Below are positions 1 to 22,810 of a DNA stretch of 64,000 nt, one piece after another. The notes below the pieces were generated by a model. That model was not told the origin of the DNA, searched no databases, and was given only the letters and a program-made list of their open reading frames with translations. Numbering within the stretch: the first letter of the stretch is position 1; the number at the start of each line of letters is the position of its first letter. The DNA is from Siphonodentalium dalli (taxonomy: Eukaryota > Mollusca > Scaphopoda > Gadilida > Siphonodentaliidae). The DNA is taken from NCBI GenBank assembly GCA_032622095.1, contig CP136066.1:101639319-101703318 (forward strand), written 5' to 3'. The position numbers and the translations under genes are program-made.

Positions 1-66
1 GTCAAGGTCAGGTCGGGGTCACGATTTCGGGGTCCGGCAGTTTCCCGGCCATTGCTAAACAAACAA

Positions 67-103
<37 letters not shown>

Positions 104-2143
104 TGTCCCAAAATATATATTTTTAGATTCGAGCAACCCACGATTTCTCCATCTGTGACGAAATCGCAATCGTATAAGTCATGGAATAACGCCATACATT
201 AATTTTCTTTGCTGGGTTATTTGAACAAAAAAAACAGGTTTAGCCGCCACAATCATGATGTAACCATGCTAATAAACTCAAATTACCTCTCGGATTATCG
301 CAATATGCTGACACTCAATAACTGAATACAATAAATCTGCTAAACCGGCTCGTAATCTTATTTACTTTCAGAACCTTCCGATATACAGGCAAAATACAAT
401 TGCTAAAGAGTTGTATATTGCTCTAATGCAGAGCTAGATACCCACGCATGATCCGGATAATCTTCTAAGATCCGATCAGTTGCACAACACCCCGAGCAAC
501 GTGAACCTATAACGTTCAGATACTCTATATAGATCTGTCCCGTCGTGTCACCATTCGAACTTATGCGACGAAGTTCGTCCAACAAGAACAAGTTTTGAGA
601 ACTCACTCTATCTATATTTAATCACACTTAAGGTCACCAGAACAGGGAATGGGTAGGGTGGGTCTTTTGTCCCATTCACCATGTTGACCAAGCCTGAGTT
701 TAGTGTGCCTGTCATTTGCAGAATGAGGTCCACAGAGGGTGGATTTAGTGACACTATCCATCATAGCTAAATTCACCGTCTGGGGACCTCATTCTGCTTG
801 GGCATCATCTTCTCTGGAAATTTCTTTATAATCAAATTTCCATAGACACTTCTTCACACAGATTCTATTTCTTTTTTAGTTTAATTTCTCTATATCCCCA
901 AATTGGCAGACGACACATTGCATAATCGAGGTTCGCAATGGGTGTACATCTCAATATTCACCATTTGGGGAACTTCAATCTGAGTCTATGTCTCCCATAT
1001 ATCATATGAGGCCATGCAGCCTGAGTTCCCCAGAGGGTGAATATGGCTGTGCGGGATACCATCACCAAATTCACCCTCTGGGGACCATATTCTGCAAATA
1101 ACAGGCACACTAAACTCTGGCTTGATGTTGGCTTGTGCATGGCCTATAAAGCACGTGGGTGTTTTTGGAATGTTTCCCCTATGGAAGTTAATTTGTGTTC
1201 GTGAAGCCAATATCTGAGAAAAAATATACAGAGCTTCCATTCTAAAACACCACGATAGCTGTAATGTGATTGGTGCAAATCAGCCACTTTCAGTTTCGCA
1301 ACCAATCATATGTTCTCTTATTCGCATCGATTGTCATCGTCTCTTTATCGGCAGAAATAAAAACAGGCGAACAAAATTGTCATCATTGGAATTTATTGCA
1401 ACAACCAGACCAGCCGATACTCCAAGGATTATATAGCAAACAATATGTAATCGGGGTCGCGATGCGGTATCTAATGATAGTCAATCTCAGTAACACGTGG
1501 CACGGGGTGTTCGATTGAATATCAGAATATAGGATATCGCATAATCCCATATCCCATAATATGTGAAATATAGCGAATTATCGAAATATGAAATACAACG
1601 AAAAAACGAAATAGGAAATACAGCGAAATAGCGTCAGTACTTAGTACGGACGTAAAATGTCACACTGAATGCTATACGTCCGTACTGGGTAGTCGACCAT
1701 TACTCAAAACTGGAACTCAGCGATTGGTGTATCGGAATAATTGTATCTCGAAGATTCAAACGGTATATGGTTTTCCACGATTTTGAATGCTAATGGCCTT
1801 TCAACTGAGTCAGTTTTATTGTTTTCGTTATATTCCCGTTATATTTTTTCCACTCGACAATGGACATAACGTCATCGGCCCAGCACTCGACGTCATAACG
1901 TCATTAGCATTTCAGAGATTAATTGTATATCTATACCAAGTATTGGCGGTAGACACTCTCGTCACCGGAGGTTTATTGATAATGAAAATAAGTACAATTC
2001 CTTCTATTTTTAGATATTCTTCTTGGTAATAATGCTTTAACAAACTTGGTAAGAATCTTCAGATGAACCCACCACAAACAGCTTCCGTATCTTTATGGAT
2101 TTCTCGATGTAACAAATGGGGATCCTTGGACCTATAATCCAGG
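1..2143. other. Gene-free left flank
   Basis: No exon or recognisable protein was found on either strand. The block has a short ACAA/ACAG run at 57-103, one foldback MITE (691-1124), and AT-rich unique sequence. I looked here for the missing first coding exon of the downstream Otx-like gene, using the expected region ending in HPALGFP or similar before a GT donor, and found no convincing match. That exon is therefore probably further upstream or too diverged to recognise by eye. Confidence 0.6.
691..1124. mobile_element. FB1 foldback MITE, copy 1
   Basis: A 434-bp element with complementary ends: left GCCTGAGTTTAGTGTGCCTG, and at the right end the reverse complement form ACTAAACTCTGGCTTG. 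Both ends carry a second small palindrome built on TTCACCCTCTGGGGACC. The middle holds a conserved core (CCAAATTGGCAGACGACAC, then ATAATCGAGG). The same architecture recurs at 16990-17392 and 22811-23176. There is no coding potential, so it is a non-autonomous element. The superfamily is unknown because I cannot see a clear target duplication. Confidence 0.75.
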
Positions 2144-2664
2144 TTAAAGGTACTCAATCCGATTCGAGGGTCCCCATATCATCATATTCCAACCGTAACC
2201 GCAACCGCAACAACAACAACAACAACAATAACAACAACAACAACAACAATAACAATAACAACAACAACATTTATCATTGAAATGCTGCTTCAGTTGTCAG
2301 AATCGATATATTGCCAAAAACTAATACTAACCACTGTCAACTATAGTATAACATTGCCAAAAAAAGTTTTATTTATCAACATTTAGTTCAACGAAATTTG
2401 GTCGGATGGTCAAATATCTAACACACAAACTTTCACAAAGCCACTTAATGTTATCCGCAATTTGGTCCGAGACCGTGTGCCAGACGAATATTTGACAGGC
2501 TGCCGAAAATTACATATATCAGGAACTAACACATTTCAAAAATCGATATCTGATCACTCTGAGCTTTGATGGGTGGGTTCCTCGATTCGAATCAAATATT
2601 TGTTACCACCGAAGCCAAGGAAATTGTAATTTGGGAGCGTTAATTCGGATTATGCATCTTTAAA
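2144..2664 (-). mobile_element. TTAA-type MITE (AGGTACTCAATCC family)
   Basis: Begins TTAA-AGGTACTCAATCC and ends with the degenerate complement GGATTATGCATCT-TTAA. Internal order is inverted relative to the copies at 9451-9888 and 54568-55031: here the segment with CCATATCATCATATTCCAAC and a CAA/AAC microsatellite (about 2205-2270) lies at the left. It is a non-coding, non-autonomous element. The TTAA flanks agree with the empty sites seen for its relatives. Family membership is well supported; the right boundary is approximate. Confidence 0.7.
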
Positions 2665-3145
2665 CTTAAAGGTACAATAAGGCCATCACGGCGTTCGAAA
2701 TGTGAATAGAAAGTTATTGAAACTTCGCCGTTCAAATAACACTCCAACAAATCAATAATAATGTTACGGATCAGTTGTGACTCGTCTGTGCTTTCTTTGC
2801 GTATCTACTAAGCCAGGGGGCACGGGCGTTCACAACTGCTTTGACTTTGATGGAGTCGTGCTTGGGCAGGCTCTGTCTCGATGTCGGTTCACATCCAGTG
2901 CCATATTTCTTGGAGAGACACTCATGCGATAACTGACAATATATATGTTGAAACACTGAATTTTTTTCTATTTTCCAACAGATACATGCTAATGAGTTCA
3001 CATGGAGTCAACTTACTGTATTATAAATGTCTTATTTTCAGGTAGCTGTGTACCACACCGTGTGGTTCCATTGTATATAATATTAATTTAATATTCATTT
3101 TTGTCAATTCAAGCCAATCTTCAGTTATGGAGGAAATAAAGTTAT

Positions 3146-3363
3146 AAAGGCCATCACGGCGTTCGCAATGTGAATATTGAAACTTCGCCGATCAATTAAC
3201 AGATAACAACTTGGACGAATGTTATGGTATCAGCATGTATCACCTGAAACATATATCTGCTTCTCAGTGTCTCCAAACTGCATGGACACAGTATGATATT
3301 AGCTCTCTCGTATAGAAATAGTAATTTGGGAAGGTTAATTCGGATTATGCATCTTTAAGTCAA
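3146..3363. repeat. Partial dispersed repeat next to the homeodomain exon
   Basis: The start (GGCCATCACGGCGTTCG, then GAAACTTCGCCG) repeats the sequence at about 2680-2740. The end (TTAATTCGGATTATGCATC, then TTTAA) repeats the right end of the MITE at 2144-2664. It looks like a rearranged or internally deleted piece of the same family lying 90 bases upstream of the splice acceptor at 3453. There is no coding content. Confidence 0.5.
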
Positions 3364-3440
3364 GTTGTCACCATATTTCAGCAGTATATATATATATAGA
3401 TAATGGAAACAACTCGATAGATCACCTGCAATGTGGGTAA

Positions 3441-13976
<10,536 letters not shown>

Positions 13977-14262
13977 TCCGTGAACACGCATGTAGCAAAG
14001 CCTGTTGTCGTCATGTTAACACTTCGTTGCTATGGAACTAACTCAGTTCAGGGATTTTTTTTTAATGCTTTACTGTATTCATACGCGCAATCTGTGATCA
14101 CCAACATAAAACATTCAGTTATTCATGATATGATGATGAGACTAGACAGTGGAGAACTGTTTGATCTTCATTAATGTGATGTTTCGTGGCGACAGAACTC
14201 TAACTAATGACACTGAATCCATAGTGAATAATTGCTCTTTCTTCTGTAATGAATAATTGAAC
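13977..14262 (+). other. Probable 3' UTR start of the Otx-like paralogue
   Basis: Non-coding sequence directly after the TGA. It ends at a MITE boundary (14263). I see no AATAAA in this piece. The transcript may therefore run on through the MITE; AT-rich tracts with AAATAAATG near 15913 are one possible end. The poly(A) site is unresolved. Confidence 0.4.
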
Positions 14263-14669
14263 TAAGGGTACGTTCAAACACTCGCAATTTTGCCAGGCAT
14301 TCTTTTGCTGGCATTTCGTATATAGAAAGTTACAATGTGCAAAACCTGAACGCAAAAATGCTTATAAAATGCAACTGTACCACGCCTAATTACACGAGCA
14401 GTCAAAACCATCTAATACCACTAGTAGCGATACTATCGAAATTTGCCTGTAAATATCATGCAATTATCTCCCAAGAATCAATAATACAGGTATTTTAAGG
14501 CAAGTTGTTATATGGAACTACCGAAATTTTACTTCTCATGTCGTTAGAGTTGGTAAATATGCATTTCATAAGGATGTTACCGTTCATATTCTGGCACCAT
14601 ATGGTTTTCTATGAGAAAATGCCTGCAAAAAATGCCGTGCAACCTTACCAGTGTGTGAACGCACCCTTA
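14263..14669. mobile_element. MITE with AGGGTACGTTCA ends, copy 1
   Basis: Ends are TA-AGGGTACGTTCAAACACT and AGTGTGTGAACGCACCCT-TA. The interior is partly self-complementary, with CATTTCGTATATAGAAA against TTTTCTATGAGAAAATG-type blocks and AAATTTGCCTGTAAATATC in the middle. Related copies are at 15652-16062 and 30415-30735, with a decayed one near 23290-23540. TA flanks fit a TA-targeting (Tc1/mariner-like) MITE. No coding sequence. It may lie in the 3' UTR of the Otx-like paralogue. Confidence 0.75.
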
Positions 14670-15139
14670 ATGTCGTTATGTTTCTGTATGTCCTTCCGTC
14701 ACTAGATCTATATTGTTTGTAAATATTGTATGTCTGTCTCGGTATTCCATGCACACGTTGAACATTCTGACCAAGCCTATGTTTTGAATGGGTGGTTGGT
14801 CTCTTTACTGGAGATTTCCATATTAACATCCGTTAACGCGAGCTTGCCAATTTGTGCCACATAAAACAGTCAGTTATACATATAGTTCCTAAATCAGTAT
14901 TATGAAACTTGACAGTGAAAAACCATATTTGAAATTCATTTCAGTTAAGTTTCGTGGAAAAATATTTCCATATAATGGCACTTATTTTGCATTCAATGCA
15001 AGGGAACTGACCATCTAATATATAGGCTCTAGTGTGTTTTCTGTACCACATAACATGCATGTAATTTACATAATTGAAACGAGTGAAAGTATACCATTCT
15101 GAATGTATGACTTGCATTTCATTCCAGATCACTAATTGT

Positions 15140-15295
15140 TGTACACTCTTAAAAATTTCGGTTTCACACAAAACCAATTGGGTGTTGAACGATGTCACAG
15201 ATATGTAATCCAATTATGGTTTTGATCAATACCAACAACAATTGGTTTTGAGTAACACCAATTCTTTAAACAAATTTGTTTAAAAAACATTTGGT
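15140..15295. repeat. Small inverted repeat around AACCAATTG
   Basis: AAAACCAATTGGGTGTTG at about 15172-15188 is answered by CAACAATTGGTTTTGAG with ACACCAATT at about 15235-15262. It resembles a decayed MITE (ACTCTTAAAAA-like left end). No other copy was noticed in this window. Confidence 0.4.
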
Positions 15296-15651
15296 CATGA
15301 ACACTACTTATTCTAGTGATTTCTAGAGCGAACTTTCCAATTAATTTTCCAGTCCAGTATATCCGAATCAAAGTTATTTTTTGCCGAAATGACGTATTTA
15401 ACGCATATATTATAATTATTTATAACAACGACAACCGTGTCAGCAAGGAAAGGAAAACAACCAAAGTTTGGCAACAGTATAATTCTTAATAAATTTGGAA
15501 AAATTACTCACTTAATACAATCTTTTGGGTTTGTATATTAATTTCTTAGGGTAGTCGGCATCTACACGTCGCTATGATCGTACAGGCTATATAACATTTA
15601 ACATTGTGTAAACGTGTTCAGCTCTCTTCTTGATCAGACTGTAAGGGTATA

Positions 15652-16062
15652 CGTTCATACACTGGCAAGTTTGCACGGTATGGTTTGCAGGCATTTTGTC
15701 GTAGAAAACGATATGGTGCCATAATATGAGCGGAAACAAGCACATAAAGTGCATCTGTACCACAGCTAACTACGTGCGAAGTAAAATCTCTGTGGTTCCA
15801 CCTGTAGAGATGCTACCGGAATTTACCTGTAACTATCATGAAATTATCTCGCAAGAATAAATAATACAGGTATTTGAAGGCAAATTCCAATAGCACTCTT
15901 ACAAGTGGAATTAAATAAATGCTACTTCTCTTTTATTTCGCTTTGATAGAGATGAATGTTATGTGCACGGTTCCGTTCATATTCTGGCACCATGTGGTTT
16001 TCTATGACGAAATGCCCACAAAGACAGCCCGTGCAAACTTGCCAGCGTATGAACGTAGCCTA
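15652..16062. mobile_element. MITE with AGGGTACGTTCA ends, copy 2
   Basis: Begins TA-AGGGTATACGTTCATACAC and closes with CAGCGTATGAACGTAGCC-TA. It shares internal blocks with copy 1: the AATAAATAATACAGGTATTT region and TCATATTCTGGCACCAT. Two copies of the same family within 1.8 kb suggest local hopping or a preference for this AT-rich 3' flank. Confidence 0.75.
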
Positions 16063-16166
16063 AGAACAGTAACGAGAAATGCTTTTAGCGTCCTTGGTGA
16101 ATTACGTGTTGTTTTCCTCTTTGTACGTTGTATAAATGTATAATTCTTCATTGTATCATATCATTG

Positions 16167-16221
16167 TACAGTAATGCCCTAATTAATCGACTCCATAACC
16201 ACAGCATTGGGCATTGCTGTA
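16167..16221. mobile_element. Deleted TACAGTAATGCCC foldback element (55 bp)
   Basis: TACAGTAATGCCC...GGGCATTGCTGTA with little between except the outer part of the arm (TAATCGACTCCATAACC). It is the minimal form of the 216-bp foldback at 56910-57125 and of the half copy at 59632-59737. Only the terminal bases and one outer arm segment survive, so it is an internal-deletion derivative. Confidence 0.7.
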
Positions 16222-16459
16222 TGTTCAGAATGTCATCCAATAATTTATTTAACACCTCGTGCTTCTTGACGATTGAATGTAAAGATTTATATATATGCAC
16301 GTTGTGTTTATTTATTATTAAATATTTTCATAGTCCGTGTGTTTTACACTAATTCTTGTTCTCCGATTGGTCTATCGTCAAATTGGTCATGCTTTCATAC
16401 TTCAATAATAGAACGAATCGGCACCACGTGACGAAAACAAAGAAACAGACAAAAAGTTT

Positions 16460-16940
16460 AACAGTTGGGAAACCCATCCTTCACTCAACATCATGCAGCT
16501 AGAAATATCACCAAAACATGGTTCAAATTGTTTTGATAGTTTGAATTCCAACCAATGTTTAGTGTGAACTATTTTTATGTTTGGTTCAAATATCGAATAT
16601 TTTCCTACTTTCGGTGATATGTTTTGACTAAAATTGGATTGGACATTTTCCAACCATAGGGGTGTCATGGTGGAAATTTCTAACAGTTGGAAAGCTTGAT
16701 GTACTAGAGGTGCGTATGGAGTTTCTCGGAATTGGGAATTTGAGTATAGTTGAAGGTGTACAATTGAAAATGTATATTATTTTCATAATTTCTGTCAAAT
16801 TTTGGACTGAAACGACCATAAGGGATAGCAGGTTGGAAATTTAAAAGTTCACGCCTCACTCAACATATGTTGGAAATTTCACACCAGAATAGGGTTGAAA
16901 TTGTTCTGATAGTTGACTTTCCAACCAGCGTATATTAAGT
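16460..16940. repeat. TTGGAAATTT-rich dispersed repeat
   Basis: Repeated short blocks of the type TTTCCAACCA and GTTGGAAATTT in both orientations, for example near 16548, 16653, 16672 and 16917. Similar blocks occur at 49640-49850 and 51365-51500. It is probably a decayed palindromic MITE family. Boundaries are uncertain. Confidence 0.45.
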
Positions 16941-16989
16941 CGTCACCCAGTGAATAGGCATACAGTTAAGACATTTGCTGGTCATAACA

Positions 16990-17392
16990 AGTCTGAGTTT
17001 AGTGTGCCTGCCATTTGCAAAACGAGGTCCCCAGCGCAGCGGGCTAGTATCACTAAATTCACCCTCTGGGGACCCATTCCGCGTGGCCTCATCTGCTATG
17101 GTCGACAAAGATCAGATTGAAGTTCCAAAATGGTGATTATTGTGATGTACACCCATTGTAAACCTCGATTATGCAATGTGTCGTCGCCAATTTGGGGATA
17201 TAGAGAAACTAAACTAAAAAAGAAATAGAATCTATGTGAAGACGTTGCTATAGAAATTTGACAATAAGGAAACTTTCCAGAGAAGATGAGGCCTAAGCAG
17301 AAGTTGGTGATGCTAGGCGGGATAGCGCCACTAAATTCACCCTCTGGTGACCTCATTCTGCAAATGACAGACACACTATAAACTCGGGCTTG
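16990..17392 (-). mobile_element. FB1 foldback MITE, copy 2 (left end of large inverted structure)
   Basis: Shares ends and core with 691-1124 but with the core inverted (CCTCGATTATGCAATGTGTC, then CCAATTTGGGGATATAGAG). It includes the TTCACCCTCTGGGGACCC block at about 17058. Confidence 0.7.
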
Positions 17393-18290
17393 GGTCATAA
17401 TAATAGTCAGGTATGGCGGCAGTCACGGAAGGGATAAGATTCTTTATTCTAAATACTTTATGGCTGTCAAAATGGTCGCAACTCCAAGGCATGGCAGCTA
17501 AGTCTGGGAGCATGCATTAGGGGTGAAGTAAAAATTCTCTGTTAAAGTTTTTTTCTCTATGGATTGTGATTCTGGGTGGTGTGTGCATCAATTTCTAGAT
17601 GGGTGTGGAGTTCTCACCCTTGATCATTTCCTATAATCCAAGATGGCGTCCAATATGGCTGCCGTAGTATAGAATATGAACTAAGTCAGTTTAATCTGTT
17701 TTGTTGGAAAATATATTTCATCAAATGTATACAAATATGTATATATTATTTGAATGCTATTATATTATACTACAGTTTGTAGGAAAAATAGCACTCCATT
17801 AGAAAGATGGCTGTCAAAATGACGACCGGAATGTGAAAAATGTCCCCCCCCCCCAGTGATATATCCTATATCCGTTCCTATAGTTTTGAACTGGTTGCAA
17901 ATTGGGCCTTGTTTTCTTATTATTCATATTGCATGATCATTTACTCAATAATACGTGTTGTTCCTTTGGTCTCCGCCACTTCGAATCCCTAACAAAATTG
18001 ATCTTACAGAAATTGATATGAAATCCCCCCCACAACTAAATATTGGTTCGTGAACAATGTAATGTGAAATAAACATATTTTAAGGAATTAAGCGAATGGG
18101 GTTATTGCCTATAATATGCAATTTCATTTGGGTCTGAAACGGTTACTATGGTTTATGATGGCAGTCAAAATGGCAGCAAAATGTATAGATCATTATATAT
18201 TTCGTCCTTATTCGCTTACATGTCGTGACTGATAGATGTACAGAGTTGGCTAATCTGCATTCGATACATTAAATGAAACACTATAAATAT

Positions 18291-19643
18291 GTAATAGAAG
18301 ATATTGTGAACATGGAAACTACATGCACATGTGGTACGATATATATTGTAGAAGACTTTGTGTAATTTAGTGCCGTGACCTCAGATATGAAGAGAATGCA
18401 CACTCAATATACGACGATAATATGATTGGCGCATACTGACGTGGTTAATCTTTACCCTACGTACAGGACAATTTTGTAATATTGGTCTTGTGGGCAATGA
18501 TATGAGTAAGTCTCAGACTAATTCAAATGGATCAGACTAATTCAAATGGATATTTCCAGAGTTCCAAAAGCTGTACAACATAAAATGTTGTCACACCCTA
18601 CTAGTAGTAGATCAGTGAAATAATTTGAATATAGCGCCATGCAAGGAAGGTACATTTGGCTGCCGGTGCAATGTAACGGTGCTATCAGACATCAATTATC
18701 ATGCACACACGTTCAGATGAGAGCATCGAACCTTGCGTGAATTTAGATATCAGCGTATACCAGGTATCGTTGATCATTCGGCTCTGAACTAAAAATTATT
18801 CGACATCCTCTTCATGCTCGAAGGACGATGTAATGCAACTTCCGTGAGCAAAACGATTAGAGTGGATGCCACGAATCCTAGTTTCACATGCACCAATCTA
18901 AATACCTTGTGAAATCACGTCGAACAAGAGCCTGAATACAATCATATCTTAGCGACAGTTGTAAGGCGCAAATTTCTTAATGAATATACCACATATAATG
19001 ACCCGATCCCAAAGTGAGTATGGTCAAAATATTGGCAACGGTTTAATTCTCAACGTGCTGGATGAAGCATAGCACACAGTTGGTTTAATATAGGCTAGTT
19101 CCAGTCGCGGAAGTGTGCAAATTTGGACTATAGTTAGTGAAATCAATATCACACTGTGGTCTATGGCTAGTATATAGCGGTTGAGAAATTTCATAGTATG
19201 CCCAAGACAATTGTTGCTTGTAAGCACAATTTTTATGGAGAAGATCGGGTCAAAAGTGGAACAAATATGAAGATATACAGGAATAGGCTAGGTTATCAGT
19301 TTTTCTGAATCGTTTGTTCACCCATGGCACATTCCAAATTGGGATGAGCTAATCGATTGTGGTCACAACACGGGGCATACTAATTATGACACTGGCACCA
19401 AATGACTAGCTCCACTCTGGTAGTAAGCCCCCCTCATATAATACCAGGTATTTCCATTGTTATTCGCCCGACCTTGTTGACATATTGAATAAATTGAAAA
19501 CGTGGTAAATGCCGTATGTTGTGGGGGTCAATTATCCCATTGATTTTCTAACCTACTTCTGAATGTCGTTTGATTGGAAAACTGGCCATTTCAAAAATCA
19601 CACTTTCAACTTTGACGCTCAACATTATTACGTGTTGATCAAA
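18291..19643. other. Gene-free spacer inside the large inverted structure
   Basis: AT-rich sequence without a recognisable frame. A 17-base direct duplication (CAGACTAATTCAAATGGAT-like, about 18515-18550) is the only local repeat noticed. Confidence 0.5.
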
Positions 19644-20240
19644 TAACTGGGTGATCAGTGTTTCTTAAGTGTAACTGGCCTTATTACTGTGTGGTATTTT
19701 CTTGAGTTTGACCAGTTGCCACTCTGGGATCTTAGGGGCATGATTTTGAACCACCCCCATATTTGGTCCACTGCGTTCACTTGAACGTGTCCCTGTCCCA
19801 TATGGCGGACCAAACAAGTGTTATCGCCATATATGTGCTTGATGCAAACACCTCCATAACGCATGTCGCTCGTATAATGTTTTCACCAAATGCGATTAGA
19901 AAAATCATTGTGAAGAAACTAACTACGCGAAGACTGTCCAATTGTGAAGCGGTCCCTCGCATAGCCAGTTTCTTTAAATGTGGCCGTGGTTTCTTGTCGC
20001 ATTCGGTGAAACATCCATCCTCCAACCGACCTGAATTACGGTGTTATTTGCCTTCAATAAAGCTACGGCGATAACACTTATTTGGTCTGCCATAAAGGGC
20101 ATGGAACCGTTCGAGTGAATGTAGTGGGTGGGGTGGGGTGGTTCAAAATCATGCTCCTAAATTGACAACTGGTCAAGTTCAAGACGATCCCACACAGTAA
20201 TAAGGCTGGTAACACTTAACAAACACTGATCACCAAGTTA
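19644..20240. mobile_element. 597-bp element with about 190-bp terminal inverted repeats
   Basis: Begins TAACTGGGTGATCAGTGTTT and ends with the complement AAACACTGATCACCAAGTTA. Complementarity continues inward through the CACACAGTAATAAGGC blocks, CATGATTTTGAACCACCCC, and TATGGC(A/G)GACCAAA-type sequence to about 19835 and 20045. The 210-bp centre is unique. Frames across it (19763-20074 + and 19777-20025 -) are shadows of the palindrome and look like no known protein. Confidence 0.75.
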
Positions 20241-20986
20241 ACCCATTAACATGCGATTATGTTGAGCGAAATTGTGATTTTTGAAAATGGCAAAATTTCC
20301 AATTAAGCAACATTCAGAAGATTGTTAGACCATGTTAGACCATTTACCAAGTTCTCAATTCGTTCAAAATTTCAACGCGATCTGGCAAATAACATAGGAG
20401 ATACTTGGTATTATGTGATGGGGGATTTTCTTTTTTGAGGTGTGTATATTGCAATACTCAAAGAGAATTTTTATTTAGGAGCGAATGCACTTTTATGACT
20501 TAATGTTTATTCTAAGCTCAGATGCCTATAACAACTTTTGTTGTTTTCGTATTTGGACCTCTGTCCGTTATATTTGTGAAATCTACATGCTTCTGACGAT
20601 GATGGTATTTAATTTTATTGCACGTCCGGTTATCAAAGATTGCGGTAGAGATAAAAGACACATTTACCAGGAGAAAGCAAGCAACTTTGGCGGTTCAACA
20701 TCAATTTACATGTACAAGGTTTTGAGGGCCATTGTATATAATGATATATGGCCTGTAAACAAGCATCACCACATTTGGACCCAGTCCCCACTATAGATAG
20801 CATCGTTATGCTAAATTATATATATTCCGACCCAGTACACACACTTGGTGTAGACGCATACGTACTACTTAGATATGCAAATAACTCTCCGAATCAAATT
20901 TATGAATTTGTGGGACTTATCAGACCCAAGAAGACTATAGTGCAGATTCAAAACAAAAAAAATTGTATCAACCCATATACCCTGTG

Positions 20987-21053
20987 CCAATGCATTCTCT
21001 TATATATGCGAGTCGACCATAGGTCGCCTCGCATATATAAGAGAATGCATTGG
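20987..21053. repeat. 67-bp near-perfect palindrome, solo copy
   Basis: CCAATGCATTCTCTTATATA...complement, with the asymmetric centre GTCGACCATAGGTCGCC. It is identical in the arms to the two palindromes inside the TTAA element at 37144-37529. Sequence to its right ends CAAAGGGTTAA at about 21187, reminiscent of that element's right terminus, so this is probably a decayed copy that has lost its left side. Confidence 0.8.
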
Positions 21054-22810
21054 GCTAACAATTATTATTATTATTATTTTTTTTTTTTTCAATTTTTAAC
21101 AATTTTAATATATTTTATTATATTCTTTAACAGACTTATTGTGTAGGTTTAGGGGCGATTAGATCGGCCCCTGGCACTCAAAGGGTTAAGTGAAGCATGA
21201 GTTTGATCGGTTCTACTTCGATTGTTGGTGATAGTTGTTTATGGTGGGACGATCATGTTGGGCGCTATCTCAATGTTCTGAAAACGCTCAACTGTGAGCA
21301 ATCATCAGCCCCTAGCATTTTTCAGTAATCAGTACGGCTTTCTACGAAATATTTAGCATAATCAAGAATGTTACGGAAAAAGTTAACTGAGAGTTGATTA
21401 TTCAATTGGTTGTTTCAGTCGATATACCGTATCGCGACTATATTGCTACACCATTCCCGCAGCCAGATTATGTTGAAATTTGACCATTTTAATTATTTTT
21501 ATTTCCGTAATATTTGAGTTATTTTATTATTTAATTCATGGGCAGAGGCGCGAACATCATTGATTCTATGAAGAAGTGTCAATATTTGCCTCACTGTTTA
21601 TAAACATAAATTATGTCTTAGTCATATAAGGCTAAATATTGATTTTGGCAGCCGTTTCGAACGATATTTTAGCTATTACATGTACACAAATGTTCAAGTG
21701 TGTGCTACTAATCTAACACTTTCGATTCAGTTGCCGCCATTTTGACTGTCATGATTGATTATATTGACCATTGCGAGCACCAACGCGATTGAATTGTATA
21801 GGTAATAATATCATGTGCTTAACTCCCTCAGTTCAGGTTCGTTTCACATTGCAATATGGCTAGAAACACTAAGTTATACCAAGATAAATTTGTTTAGGGA
21901 TTGAAATTGACCAAAGATATAACAAGTGCAGTGTCTCCAATGCAGATTAGCCAACTCCTCGCATCAACCAAAACATCTAAACGAAGAAGGACGAAATATA
22001 GAATTAAGATAAATTTGCCGCAATTTTGACTGCCATCATAAACCATGGTAATCATTTCAGACACTAAAGAGATTGCATTTTGTCGGTAATACTTCCATTG
22101 GCTTAAATCCTTCGGGTTTGTTCATTTCACATTAACATATGGCATGAAACCGAAAGTTAGTTTTCGACGAAATATCATACTACGTTTTTTAAAAATATTT
22201 TTTGTATGGATTAGAAGTAGCTGAAAACAAATGAACAACAAATTTCGCTGCCCAAATAATCGAAGGTCACGAATAATATGAAAACAAACAACAATTTATC
22301 ACCAGCCCAAACAGTAGAAACGGATATAGAAGATATGACTGAAAATGTGTCTATTTTCCAATTCAAGTCACCATTTTGGTAGCCATCTTGGTACTGGAAT
22401 ACCAATTTTTGCTGTAAAATGTAGTACAATATAATAGCATCCCAGTAATGTATACTTTTTTTTATAAGATATTGTCTCAAACAAAACAAATTAATCTGAG
22501 TTAGTTCATATTTTGTAACACGTCGGCCATGCTGGACGCCATCTTGGATTCTAAAAAATGCTCAAGGGTGTGAACTTCACACCCACCCAGAAATTGAAGA
22601 CCTTGCCATCCAGAATCACAATCCACTGAGAAAAAATATTTTTAGTTACCCATACAATTGGCCCTTTATTTCTGGACTATTTTAACATACAGAATATATC
22701 CACTCCCCAAGTTGGTCAAAATTGCTGGAAATTGTGAATTTCTACCTAATTAAACGTAAAAAACACCGGCAAGATTGCCAGGCATGTCGTCACAGAAAAC
22801 TAAATGTTTA

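Noticed and set aside
57-103. ACAA/ACAG run considered as a telomere-like or CRISPR-like repeat
   Set aside because: Simple tetranucleotide microsatellite with no spacers. CRISPR arrays are not expected in a metazoan genome and none was seen.
19763-20074. 103-codon frame
   Set aside because: Lies across the arms and core of the 597-bp inverted-repeat element; the complementary strand has a matching shadow frame.
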